Of a stretch of DNA of 64,000 nt, positions 47,309-55,524 are shown piece after piece. The position numbers and the translations under genes were made by a program. How positions within the stretch are numbered: the first letter of the stretch is position 1; every line of letters starts with the position of its first letter. Source of the DNA: Breoghania corrubedonensis. GTDB taxonomy: Bacteria; Pseudomonadota; Alphaproteobacteria; Rhizobiales; Stappiaceae. Below the pieces are notes generated by a model, which saw nothing but the letters and a program-made list of their open reading frames with translations, had not been told where the DNA came from and made no database searches. The stretch spans positions 1,740,893 to 1,804,892 of the forward strand of contig NZ_QAYG01000001.1 of NCBI RefSeq assembly GCF_003053845.1, in the 5' to 3' direction.

Positions 47309-48874
47309 GTGGAATGGCTGACCGACATGGCGGCGCGGCGCGCCGACCTCACCCCGACACGCACCGCCTTCATCGATCATGAAAGCGGTGCGACGCTGAC
47401 CTTTCGCCAGGTGAATGACCGCGCCAATGCGCTGGCGCGTGCGCTTGAGGCGCAGACGGGCGAAACGGGCGCCCGCGTTGCCGTCCTGTGTCACAACCGG
47501 CCGGACTTCTTCGTGCTGCTTTTCGCGGCGCAAAAGGCGGGCCTCGTGCTGGTGCCGCTCAACTGGCGCCAGCCGCCGGCGGAGCTTGCGCCGATCATTG
47601 CGGAATCGGGCGCGCGAGTGCTGATCAGCGACCGGCAGACCGCCGAAACGGCCAAGGCGCTCGCGCAGCGGTGCGACCTCCAACGTCTTTCGTTCGAACC
47701 GGGTGAGGGGTGTGACTGCCTGGACGACCTGGCCGCCGCCCATTCGTCGGCGCCACTCGGCGATGGACGCATTCCGGCGGATCGCCCCTGGTATCTGCTT
47801 TTCACGTCCGGCACGACGGGCTTGCCCAAGGCGGTCATCCAGACAGCCTCGATGGCATGGGCGAACGCGGTGAACTATGTGCAGGCCACCGATCTCGTCT
47901 CCAGCGACCGTGCGGTGAACTATCTGCCGCTGTTCCACACCGCCGGCATCAACCTGTTCACGCTGCCGCTGTTTCTCTTTGGCGGCACGTCCACGGTTCT
48001 GCGCAAGTTCGATGAAGATGCGGTTCTCGATCTCATCGATCGCGGCGATGTTTCCGCCTTCTTCGCCGTGCCGGCGATCTATCAGGCGCTGGCGCTTAAC
48101 GGGCGCTTCGCCTCCACGGATTTCTCGCATGTTCGCTCGCTCGGCTGCGGCGGGGCGCCCATTTCGGCGAACCTGCTGGAAACCTATCTGCGGCGTGGGG
48201 TTACCGTGTGCAATGGCATGGGCATGACGGAGACCGGGCCGACCGTTTTCCTGATGGATCCGGCCAATGCGGCGCGCAAGATCGGTTCCGTCGGGAAGGC
48301 GCAGATCCTTTCCGAGATCCGGCTGATGGATGCCGAGGAGAGGGTCGTCGAGGGAGCGGGCGAAGGGGAATTGCAGATCCGCGGAGCCAACGTGACGCCC
48401 GGCTATTTCGGCAACGAGATCGCGACCCATGCGGCCTTCACGAATGACGGCTGGCTGAAGACGGGTGACGTGGGCCGCCGTGACGAGGATGGCTACTGGT
48501 ATATCGTCGACCGGCTCAAGGACATGTACATCTCGGGTGGAGAAAACGTCTACCCGGCGGAGGTGGAACGCGTTCTGGTTTCGCATGAGGCGATCCAGGA
48601 GGCGGTCGTCACGGGTGTACCCGATATGCGCTGGGGCGAGGTTGGCGCTGCATTCCTGATTCTGCGTCAGGGTGCGGAGCTTGACCTCGCCAGCCTCGAT
48701 CGCTGGTGTCGCGACCGCCTGGCTGCCTACAAGGTGCCGAAGAGCTTCCGTATTCTTGAGGAAATGCCGCGTACGGCGGCGGGCAAGGTTCAAAAGCACG
48801 TGTTGCGCAGCACGTTTCTTCAAAGCCAGACCCGACAGGATATCGATCAGAACGCCGAGGGCCAGAGAGCATGA
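47309..48874 (+). CDS. fatty acyl-CoA ligase (class I adenylate-forming)
   Basis: 521 residues from a GTG at 47309 with GGGAGG 6 nt upstream. The frame is open to 47138 but that stretch is Arg/Pro-rich and overlaps the hydratase gene. Motifs: LFTSGTTGLPKAVIQT, GMGMTETGP, WLKTGDVGRRDEDGYWYIVD, the A8 motif MYISGGENVYPAEVE and the catalytic lysine in TAAGKVQKHVLR. It has the layout of a medium/long-chain acyl-CoA ligase. In Xanthomonas the acyl-CoA ligase RpfB turns over DSF; this gene, one operon from rpfF, could play a comparable role, which is inference from position. Confidence 0.9.
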   Translation: MEWLTDMAARRADLTPTRTAFIDHESGATLTFRQVNDRANALARALEAQTGETGARVAVLCHNRPDFFVLLFAAQKAGLVLVPLNWRQPPAELAPIIAESGARVLISDRQTAETAKALAQRCDLQRLSFEPGEGCDCLDDLAAAHSSAPLGDGRIPADRPWYLLFTSGTTGLPKAVIQTASMAWANAVNYVQATDLVSSDRAVNYLPLFHTAGINLFTLPLFLFGGTSTVLRKFDEDAVLDLIDRGDVSAFFAVPAIYQALALNGRFASTDFSHVRSLGCGGAPISANLLETYLRRGVTVCNGMGMTETGPTVFLMDPANAARKIGSVGKAQILSEIRLMDAEERVVEGAGEGELQIRGANVTPGYFGNEIATHAAFTNDGWLKTGDVGRRDEDGYWYIVDRLKDMYISGGENVYPAEVERVLVSHEAIQEAVVTGVPDMRWGEVGAAFLILRQGAELDLASLDRWCRDRLAAYKVPKSFRILEEMPRTAAGKVQKHVLRSTFLQSQTRQDIDQNAEGQRA

Positions 48875-49248
48875 GCGATTGCATCGCCGCAACCATCCGC
48901 GCGGACTGGACGCCGCGCCAGACCGATTTTGATCGTTTCGCCGGCCTATCGGGCGACGACAACCCGATCCATGTCGATCCGGAATTTTCCGCGCGCACCC
49001 GGTTCGGGCGCACGGTTTCGCACGGCATGCTGCTTTATTCGAGGGTCCATGCGCTGATTTGCAATGCCTATCCGGGACAACGTCACGCGATGCAGACCGT
49101 GATGTTCCCAAACCCGGCCTACGCGGACGAGACCTTGCGGTTCACGATCGAGGAAGGCGCGGACGGGTTGCTGGCCGTGGTGGTCGCGCGTGCCGACAGT
49201 GGCGCCGTGGTGTTACAGGGAACCTGTCGGTTGGAGGGCGCGCGATGA
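48871..49248 (+). CDS. MaoC-like (R)-hydratase-family protein
   Basis: 125-residue single hot-dog protein. It has the hydratase-2 motif: Asp-x4-His in SGDDNPIHVDPEF, followed by RTVSHGMLLYS. This motif is what is needed for (R)-specific enoyl-CoA hydration. It overlaps the ligase gene by 4 bp and the next gene by 4 bp. Confidence 0.88.
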   Translation: MSDCIAATIRADWTPRQTDFDRFAGLSGDDNPIHVDPEFSARTRFGRTVSHGMLLYSRVHALICNAYPGQRHAMQTVMFPNPAYADETLRFTIEEGADGLLAVVVARADSGAVVLQGTCRLEGAR

Positions 49249-49628
49249 GCCTGGAAGTCGGTCAAAGTGCAAGCACGACACGAGCTTTCGAAGCGGTGGA
49301 GGGGGAAGGGTATGCCGGGCTTTCCGGGCTAGACATGCGGCCCGTCTCGGTTCCCGAACCGCTGATCGGTGGACTTTTTTCGTATCTTCTTGGTGTGAAG
49401 CTCCCGGGATTTGGTACGAACTATCTGAAGCAGGACATGCGGTTCCTGACCTGCGCTCCCTTTGGCGAGCCGCTGACCGCCACCGTGACGGTGACGCGGC
49501 TGAGGCCGGAAAAGCACCTGGTCGATCTGGAAACGGTATGCGAGACGGCCGGGGGCGTTCGCGTTTGCGAGGGCCGGGCACTCGTCTACGTGGAGGACGT
49601 GGGCAAGTCCGACAGGGCCACTGCCTAG
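49245..49628 (+). CDS. second MaoC/hot-dog-like protein
   Basis: 127 residues from ATG 49245, which overlaps the previous stop (ATGA). It is predicted to share the hot-dog fold (LIGGLFSYLLGVKLPGFGTNY, then LTATVTVTRLRPEKHLVDLE) but lacks the Asp/His hydratase motif of its partner. The two probably form a heteromeric pair in which only the upstream protein is catalytic. Its stop shares bases with the convergent LysR stop (CTAG at 49625-49628). Confidence 0.8.
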   Translation: MSLEVGQSASTTRAFEAVEGEGYAGLSGLDMRPVSVPEPLIGGLFSYLLGVKLPGFGTNYLKQDMRFLTCAPFGEPLTATVTVTRLRPEKHLVDLETVCETAGGVRVCEGRALVYVEDVGKSDRATA

Positions 49629-50533
49629 AACGCTCCGCGCAGTGCCTCGCGCTCGAACCAGGAGACGAGGAAATCAACGAAGGCGCGGACCTTGCCGGAG
49701 AGATGCTTGCGGTGCGGGTAGACGACCCAGATCGCGGCATCGTCGGATTCGTATTCTTCAAGCACGCGTTCCAGGCGGCCTGCGGCGATGTCGTCGCGCA
49801 CCATGAAGAGCGGCGTGCGGGCAAAGCCGAGGCCCGCGAGCGCGGCCTGGCGCGCGGCTTCCGCGCTGTTGACTTCCACTCGCCCCTTTATGGCGACAGA
49901 GCGCCGGCCGCCTTCTCCATCGCGGAAGACCAGATTGGAGCGGAAGCGGTAGTTGGTGTCGACCACACAGGGTATGTCCGCAAGATCTCCCGGCTCTTCC
50001 GGCCGGCTGTGGATGGCGATGAATTCGGGTGCGGCGACCGTCACCTGCCGGAACGGCGCGAGCTTGCGCGCGATCAGGCTTGAATCGGAAAGTTCGGTCA
50101 GGCGGATCGCCACGTCGAAACCTTCCTCCACCAGATCGACAAACCGATCCTCGAGCTTAAGGTCGACGGAAATGTCAGGATTCTGGCTCAGAAAACCCAT
50201 GACGGCGCGCGAAAGGTCGTGATCGCCGAAGGCGCGGGAGGCGGAAATGCGCAACAGTCCGCGGGCGCGCTGGTGGGCGTCCTGCATCGCCTCCTGCAGA
50301 TCATCGATGCGCTGGAGAATATCGGACGCCTCGCGATAGTAGGCCTGTCCCGCTTCGGTCGTGGAAATCTGGCGTGTGGTTCTATTGAGAAGCCGTACAC
50401 CGAGCTCGTCTTCAAGCTCGCCGACATATTTCGAAACCAGTGCCTTGGAACGTCCCATCGCCCGCGCTGCGGCCGAAAAACCGCCGGCATCGACAACCTG
50501 GATGAAACAGCGCATGCGGGTCAGTTGGTCCAT
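49625..50533 (-). CDS. LysR-family transcriptional regulator
   Basis: 302 residues from ATG 50533; the longer ORF to 50764 overlaps the AEC permease gene. The N-terminal winged HTH reads FIQVVDAGGFSAAARAMGRSKALVSKYVGELEDELGVRLLNRTTR, in typical LysR form. The C-terminal periplasmic-binding-like effector domain follows. It is of the large group whose targets are often adjacent genes. It is 20 bp downstream of the AEC permease gene on the same strand and convergent with the acyl-CoA operon. Confidence 0.93.
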   Translation of the reverse strand: MDQLTRMRCFIQVVDAGGFSAAARAMGRSKALVSKYVGELEDELGVRLLNRTTRQISTTEAGQAYYREASDILQRIDDLQEAMQDAHQRARGLLRISASRAFGDHDLSRAVMGFLSQNPDISVDLKLEDRFVDLVEEGFDVAIRLTELSDSSLIARKLAPFRQVTVAAPEFIAIHSRPEEPGDLADIPCVVDTNYRFRSNLVFRDGEGGRRSVAIKGRVEVNSAEAARQAALAGLGFARTPLFMVRDDIAAGRLERVLEEYESDDAAIWVVYPHRKHLSGKVRAFVDFLVSWFEREALRGAF

Positions 50534-50553
50534 TTGGTCTTCCTTGCGACTCG

Positions 50554-51513
50554 TCAGCCGATGGCAACGACATGCATCCATAGTCCGATGGTGATGACCG
50601 AGAACGCCGAGGTCAGCGAGATCGTATTCGCCGAAAGCGCGTGGCCTGTGCCGAAATTGACCGCGAAGAGATAGGCGTTGATGCCGGTCGGGCAGGCGGC
50701 GCACAAGGTTGCGACCTGTATCCACAGCGGCGGCAGATGGAACACATAGGTGGATAGTACCCACACGATTGCCGGCAGGGCGACGATCTTCAAGGTACTG
50801 GTGAGAAGTGCGGGAGCGATGTCGCCGCGCACGCCGTAACGTCGCAGGCTCATGCCCAGCGAGAACAGCGCGACCGGAACCGTGGCATTGGCGATCTGGG
50901 CGATGACATTGGCCGGCAGGCTGGGGATCTGCATGCCGGTCATGCGCCAGGCCACCCCTGCCATGATGCCGACGACGATCGGATTGGAGACCAGGTTCCT
51001 GGCGACCAGTTGCAGTGTCTGGGTGACCGGGCGTGCGCTCTTCACGCCGTCGGCCACCGCCGCGCGCTCCATCAGCAAGGTGCTGACGATGGTCATGAAC
51101 GGCAGATGCACCGAGACGATGACGAAAAGGGGCACCAGGCCGGCGTCGGAAAAGGTGGCGGAAATGATCGGCAGGCCGACGAGCATGGTGTTGGAGAACG
51201 CGCCGGAAATGCCCGCGATGACACAGTAGCGCTTGTCGCGGCGGAAGAGCCGCAGGCTGAGCAGTGACGCGCTCGCCCAGACGATGGCAAGCGCGGAGAA
51301 ATAGGCGCCCCAGAGCGCCCAGGGAGAAGCTCCGTCAAAGGATGCTGTTGCGAGGGTGCGGAAGATCAGCACCGGAATGGCAATCGTATTGACGAACTGG
51401 CTGAGGCCGTCACCAACCGTGTCGCGCAGCAGGCCGGTGCGTGCGGAGCCATAGCCGAGGGCAATCAGAAGGAAGATGGGCAGGACGATGGAGAGGATGT
51501 CGAAGGAAATCAT
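50554..51513 (-). CDS. AEC (auxin efflux carrier) family permease
   Basis: 319 residues with about ten hydrophobic segments in two halves, starting ILSIVLPIFLLIALGYGSAR, the usual N-terminus of bacterial AEC permeases. The second half contains TLCAACPTGINAYLFAVNFG, in line with the conserved P/TG region of the family. Bacterial members export or import organic anions such as malate or malonate; the substrate here is unknown. It is probably co-transcribed with the LysR gene. Confidence 0.9.
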   Translation of the reverse strand: MISFDILSIVLPIFLLIALGYGSARTGLLRDTVGDGLSQFVNTIAIPVLIFRTLATASFDGASPWALWGAYFSALAIVWASASLLSLRLFRRDKRYCVIAGISGAFSNTMLVGLPIISATFSDAGLVPLFVIVSVHLPFMTIVSTLLMERAAVADGVKSARPVTQTLQLVARNLVSNPIVVGIMAGVAWRMTGMQIPSLPANVIAQIANATVPVALFSLGMSLRRYGVRGDIAPALLTSTLKIVALPAIVWVLSTYVFHLPPLWIQVATLCAACPTGINAYLFAVNFGTGHALSANTISLTSAFSVITIGLWMHVVAIG

Positions 51514-51727
51514 CGTTGAGCCGGGTTCGCTGCGGGGGGAAGCTGAATGCAGATCGCCTTTTGGGGTCCGGCAAAACGGGCGAAACGCCGATCATCCCCT
51601 CCGTTCGGGCTTATGGCAGAATGTCACAGCCGTCAAATCGTGGCTTTCCTCATCCATGGACCTCGAAACCTTCTCGCCGCGCTGCTACGGTTTGGAGAAA
51701 TAGCGAAGCAGCGAAGGCCATGTAACA

Positions 51728-52954
51728 GTGAAAGAGGCCGAAACGGAAACCGGCAGCGACACGCACACGGACGAAGAGGATATGAGCACCGCCATGGCGC
51801 TCGCCGTGATCGTGCATGATATCCGCACGCCGCTCGGCGCGGTGTCTGCGAGTGCGGATCTGCTGGCGACGACCGAATTGAACGAACGCCAGCGCAGTTA
51901 TGTAGAGACCCTTCAACAGGCGGCGGCAGCCCTCAACGATCTTGCGACCGAACTCCTCGATCAGGCGGGCGACGTGCCGCCGGAACCGGGGGGCTTGCAG
52001 ACCTGGAACCCGGCGGAGGTATTCCGCAGCCTCACAGCACTGTTCAAGCCGCTGGCGGACGAGCAGAACGTGCATCTGGAGCTCACGCTCGGCGATGGCC
52101 TGGACGTGCCGGCATCGGGCGATCCGCACGCGGTGCGCCGTATCCTGACCAATCTTGTCGACAACGCGATCAAGTTCACTGGCCGGTTTTCCGAAGACGG
52201 CTCGGTGCGGATCGCGGCGGTTCTTGCGGAGGAGGAGGCTCACCGCCGGCTCGTGCTGACCGTGAGCGACGACGGGCCGGGCATTGCGGCAGACGAGTTG
52301 CCGAGCCTCTTTCTGCCTTATCGCCAGGGTGCTTCGGGGCAGCGTCTGCGCAGCGGATCCGGCCTGGGCCTATGGATTTCTCGAACGTTGGCACGGCGTC
52401 TTGGCGGCAGCCTGGGGGTGGAGAGCGAACTCGGCCATGGTACCCGTTTTACACTCGACATCCCGTGCGCGGCGGCTGAGGGCGTGTGCGGGGATGCGCT
52501 TGACGATGATACGCCGTCCCGCTTGCCGGAGCCCGAGCGCCGTTTGAACGTGCTCGTGGTCGATGACAATTCGGTCAACAGGCTGTTGATCTCCACATTC
52601 CTTGAATCCTTTGGAATGACGTTCAGGGCGGTCGAAAGTGGTACGGCCGCACTTGCCGCCGTGGCGCGAGACCGTTTTGACGTGGTGATCATGGACCTGC
52701 AGATGCCGGGTATGGACGGCATAGAGACCGCACTGCATTTGCGCGAGGAGGCCGAAACCGCGGATATTCCGATCGTCGCCCTGACCGCAGGCATGAGGCC
52801 GGCCGATACGGCGCGATACCGGCGCGCGCGATTTTCGAGCGTCCTCGGCAAACCGTTCGCGCCGGCGGATCTGCTCAAGGCGTTGACGGGGGCGGTGATC
52901 GAAGTCGACGAAGGGGCTCAGGGTGTGGTGCCGCTTGAAGGCGGGACGCTCTAG
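51728..52954 (+). CDS. cytoplasmic hybrid histidine kinase (HisKA-HATPase-REC) without sensor domain
   Basis: 408 residues from a GTG at 51728; ATG 51782 is an alternative that trims 18 acidic residues. The H-box is VIVHDIRTPLGAV, the N-box LTNLVDNAIKF, with G-boxes DDGPGIAADELPSLF and GSGLGLWISRTLA. A receiver follows at about 275-390 with acceptor Asp in MDLQMPGMDG. There is no membrane helix, PAS, GAF or other input domain, so it must take its signal through another protein. No Hpt is present. It lies beside, but not in, the rpf region. Confidence 0.9.
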   Translation: MKEAETETGSDTHTDEEDMSTAMALAVIVHDIRTPLGAVSASADLLATTELNERQRSYVETLQQAAAALNDLATELLDQAGDVPPEPGGLQTWNPAEVFRSLTALFKPLADEQNVHLELTLGDGLDVPASGDPHAVRRILTNLVDNAIKFTGRFSEDGSVRIAAVLAEEEAHRRLVLTVSDDGPGIAADELPSLFLPYRQGASGQRLRSGSGLGLWISRTLARRLGGSLGVESELGHGTRFTLDIPCAAAEGVCGDALDDDTPSRLPEPERRLNVLVVDDNSVNRLLISTFLESFGMTFRAVESGTAALAAVARDRFDVVIMDLQMPGMDGIETALHLREEAETADIPIVALTAGMRPADTARYRRARFSSVLGKPFAPADLLKALTGAVIEVDEGAQGVVPLEGGTL

Positions 52955-53021
52955 CTGTGGAGCTTTCCGATCAAACGGACCCGTTTGACCGACAAGAAAC
53001 CGCCCCTGATAACTTGCTGAT

Positions 53022-53062
53022 GCATATTCCGACCGGATCGATTCGATCCGGTCGGAATATGC
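53022..53062. repeat. 41-bp perfect palindrome at convergent gene ends
   Basis: GCATATTCCGACCGGATCGA (53022-53041), one central T, then the exact complement to 53062: 20-bp arms without mismatch. It starts 68 bp after the hybrid-kinase stop and ends one base before the LysE-type stop. With no T-run it is not a textbook terminator. It resembles multicopy extragenic palindromes of Hyphomicrobiales that often end in ATGCTCTA. Confidence 0.8.
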
Positions 53063-53063
53063 T

Positions 53064-53708
53064 CTAACGGCTCGCGGCTGTGGCGATACGCAAGGCGAAG
53101 CCGCCGATGATGCCGGCAAATGTCCAGTCCATGATCCGCATGACGCGGGGCGAACGTTTCAGTGCGGCTGAGAATTTTTCGGCGGTCGCGATCATCGCCA
53201 CGGTGAACGGCAAGGACAGGACCACGAAATAGAGCCCAAGGAAGACGAGCTGGCCTCGCACGTTGGGATCGTGAGCATCGACGAATTGCGGCAGGAAGGT
53301 CACGAAGAACAGCACGATCTTGGGATTCAGAAGGTTGATCCCGATCCCGGTCGCCCAGCATGAGGCAAGGCTGGAACTCTTGCCGCGGGGCTTGCGGTCG
53401 AGCGTCAGCGCGGAGCCGTGGCGGATGGTGTGAATGGCGAGCCACAGCAGGTAGGCCGCACCGGCCATCTTGACCACCAGGAAAGCGGTGGCGGAGGCGG
53501 CGAGAAGCGCCGACAGGCCGAAGGCCGCCAGCAGCGTGTGAATGACGAGCCCGGTGTTTGCGCCGGCCATTGCGGCGAAGCCGGCGCCACGTCCCTGAGT
53601 CAGCGCGCGGCTGAGGAAAAGCGCCATGTCTGGTCCGGGCGTCAGCGTCAGAATGATCGCCGCGACCGTGAAGGCGGCAAAGACTGCCGGATCTGGAAGA
53701 AAGCTCAT
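53064..53708 (-). CDS. LysE/RhtB-family exporter
   Basis: 214 residues from ATG 53708; the frame is open to 53912 but the extra part overlaps amtB1 and is Arg/Ser-rich. Six hydrophobic segments, with the family's early motif LTPGPDMALFLSRALTQG and the later GIGINLLNPKIVLFFVTFLPQF. This family exports amino acids or related compounds. It stands apart from amtB1 (131 bp). Confidence 0.9.
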   Translation of the reverse strand: MSFLPDPAVFAAFTVAAIILTLTPGPDMALFLSRALTQGRGAGFAAMAGANTGLVIHTLLAAFGLSALLAASATAFLVVKMAGAAYLLWLAIHTIRHGSALTLDRKPRGKSSSLASCWATGIGINLLNPKIVLFFVTFLPQFVDAHDPNVRGQLVFLGLYFVVLSLPFTVAMIATAEKFSAALKRSPRVMRIMDWTFAGIIGGFALRIATAASR

Positions 53709-53838
53709 GGATCTGCCATTGTGTATCGCGCCCGCACAGGCTGTTGCCGGAACGATAAGCCGGCGTGTCGCCGCGCGCAACGGGGCAGAGATTGCCCCCG
53801 GGCCGGATCTCGCCGGGTTCCGGGGGCGGCCGCCTTGC

Positions 53839-55137
53839 TTACTGCACGACCTCGCCGTGCAGGTTGATGTCGAGGCCCTCGATCTCGACCTCGCGGGGAA
53901 CGCGCAGACCAAGGGTCGCGTCGATCACCTTGAGGATGATGAAGGTGGCAAGGGCGGACCAGACGATGGTGGCGCCGATACCGACGATCTGGATCCAGAC
54001 CTGACCCCAGTTGCCTTCCATTCCGCCGGGCGTGCCGCCGATCGCCTTCACCGCGAAGACACCAGTGAGGATCGCGCCGACAATGCCGCCGAGCCCGTGC
54101 ACGCCGAAGGCGTCGAGGCTGTCGTCGTACTTGAAGGTTCGCTTGAGATATTCGACGCCCCACAGGCAGATCAGGCCGGTCAGGATGCCGATGGCGAGCG
54201 CACCGGTGGGGCCGACAAAGCCGGAAGCCGGCGTGATGCCGACGAGGCCGGCAACCGCACCCGACACGATGCCGAGCGTGCTCGGGCGGCCGTGGAGAAC
54301 CCATTCGCCGAACATCCAGGCAAGAGCGGCGGCGGCCGCTGAAATCTGGGTTACGGCCATTGCCATGCCAGCCGAACCATTGGCGCCGACCGCGGATCCC
54401 GCATTGAATCCGAACCAGCCGACCCACAGCAGGGCCGCGCCAGTCAGCGACAGCACCATGTTGTGCGGAGCCATGTTGTCGGTGCCGTAACCGGTTCGGC
54501 GACCAATCACGATGGCGGTGACGAGACCCGCGACGCCGGAATTGATGTGCACGACAGTGCCGCCGGCGAAATCCAGGACGCCAACGCCGCCCAGGAAGCC
54601 GCCGCCCCAAACCCAGTGGCAGACCGGCGCGTAGACGACGAGCATCCAGATGCCGAGGAACCACAACAGCGCCGAGAATTTCATGCGATCGGCGAAGGCG
54701 CCGCAGATGAGCGCGGGCGTGATGATGGCGAAGGTCATCTGAAACGTCATGAAGACCGATTCCGGGATCGTGCCGGAGAGCGCGTCCTTGGTGAGGCCGG
54801 CCAGCATGAAGTTGGAGAGACCGCCGATATAGTTGTTGAAGGCGCCCCCGTCGGAAAAGGCGAGGGAGTAGCCGGCGACCATCCAAAGCACTGTCATCAG
54901 GCAGGCGGCGGCGAAGCTCTGCATGGCGGTGGCCAGTACGTTCTTCTTGCGCACCATTCCGCCATAGAAGAGGGCGAGCCCGGGGATCGTCATCAGCAGG
55001 ACGAGGGCCGTCGATGTCAGCATCCAGGCGGTGTCGCCCGTATCGAGCGTATCGGCGAGGGCCGGAAAGGCGAAAAGGGTCGCAACAAGCGTCGTCGCCG
55101 CGGCCAGGATATGTCTTCTGGTTTCACGAGGTGGCAT
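53839..55137 (-). CDS. amtB: ammonium transporter AmtB (copy 1)
   Basis: Trimeric ammonium channel of the inner membrane, 432 residues with a signal peptide (cleavage near ALA-DTL, about residue 28) and 11 predicted helices. Conserved features: GLALFYGGMVRKKNVL, the substrate-site Asp in DFAGGTVVHINSG with the first pore His, and the twin His in AFGVHGLGG. A sigma-54-like element lies 74 bp upstream. It is downstream of and separate from glnK-amtB2, with a terminator between. Confidence 0.94.
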   Translation of the reverse strand: MPPRETRRHILAAATTLVATLFAFPALADTLDTGDTAWMLTSTALVLLMTIPGLALFYGGMVRKKNVLATAMQSFAAACLMTVLWMVAGYSLAFSDGGAFNNYIGGLSNFMLAGLTKDALSGTIPESVFMTFQMTFAIITPALICGAFADRMKFSALLWFLGIWMLVVYAPVCHWVWGGGFLGGVGVLDFAGGTVVHINSGVAGLVTAIVIGRRTGYGTDNMAPHNMVLSLTGAALLWVGWFGFNAGSAVGANGSAGMAMAVTQISAAAAALAWMFGEWVLHGRPSTLGIVSGAVAGLVGITPASGFVGPTGALAIGILTGLICLWGVEYLKRTFKYDDSLDAFGVHGLGGIVGAILTGVFAVKAIGGTPGGMEGNWGQVWIQIVGIGATIVWSALATFIILKVIDATLGLRVPREVEIEGLDINLHGEVVQ

Positions 55138-55210
55138 GTCGGGCGGCTTCCCATCTGATTATTTATTGAACAGGTGCGGCCCGAGTGGGCAACGCGTGCC
55201 CAATCTGTTT

Positions 55211-55226
55211 TCAAGTCTTGTGCCAA
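55211..55226 (-). promoter_or_regulatory. sigma-54 promoter-like element upstream of amtB1
   Basis: On the minus strand TTGGCACAAGACTTGA, with the -24 GG and -12 box separated as in YTGGCACG-N4-TTGCW. The -12 dinucleotide is GA rather than GC. It is 74 bp before the amtB1 ATG. Confidence 0.5.
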
Positions 55227-55323
55227 TCAGGCCTCGTCGTTGCAAACGTATTGGCGGGGAAAGGGAATGCCTATTTGGCAGGCGGAATGGCCCACCTTTG
55301 TCCTGCGTCGGCTCTGCCTTCGG

Positions 55324-55350
55324 TTGTGCAAATTCAGTGCTGTTGCACAA
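55324..55350. promoter_or_regulatory. candidate enhancer (NtrC-like) dyad for amtB1
   Basis: TTGTGCA and TGCACAA, 7-bp perfect arms spaced 13 nt, about 100 bp upstream of the sigma-54-like element. This is the usual distance for an enhancer-binding activator. Confidence 0.4.
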
Positions 55351-55447
55351 AAAATAGACTGATGAACGTCCTTGGGTATGGTGCGCATTCGCGCGGTGTT
55401 GCCGAAAGCGGGGGGCACGAGACGCCGGTTGGCTGTGGGCGTCGGGC

Positions 55448-55478
55448 AATAAAAAAGCCCGGGCTGTGAGGCCCGGGC
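55448..55478 (-). terminator. rho-independent terminator after glnK-amtB2
   Basis: On the minus strand GCCCGGGC, 6-nt loop, GCCCGGGC (self-complementary arms at 55457-55464 and 55471-55478), then TTTTTTATT. It lies about 47 bp past the amtB2 stop. Confidence 0.9.
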
Positions 55479-55524
55479 CAGTTCGATCGAACAACGGTAC
55501 AGTTCGATCCGCTTGGAGAGGACG

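Noticed and set aside
46898..49111. 737-residue open frame on the minus strand across the acyl-CoA operon
   Set aside because: It is antisense to four well-supported genes, Arg/Pro/His-rich with no recognisable domain, and typical of a shadow frame in high-GC DNA.
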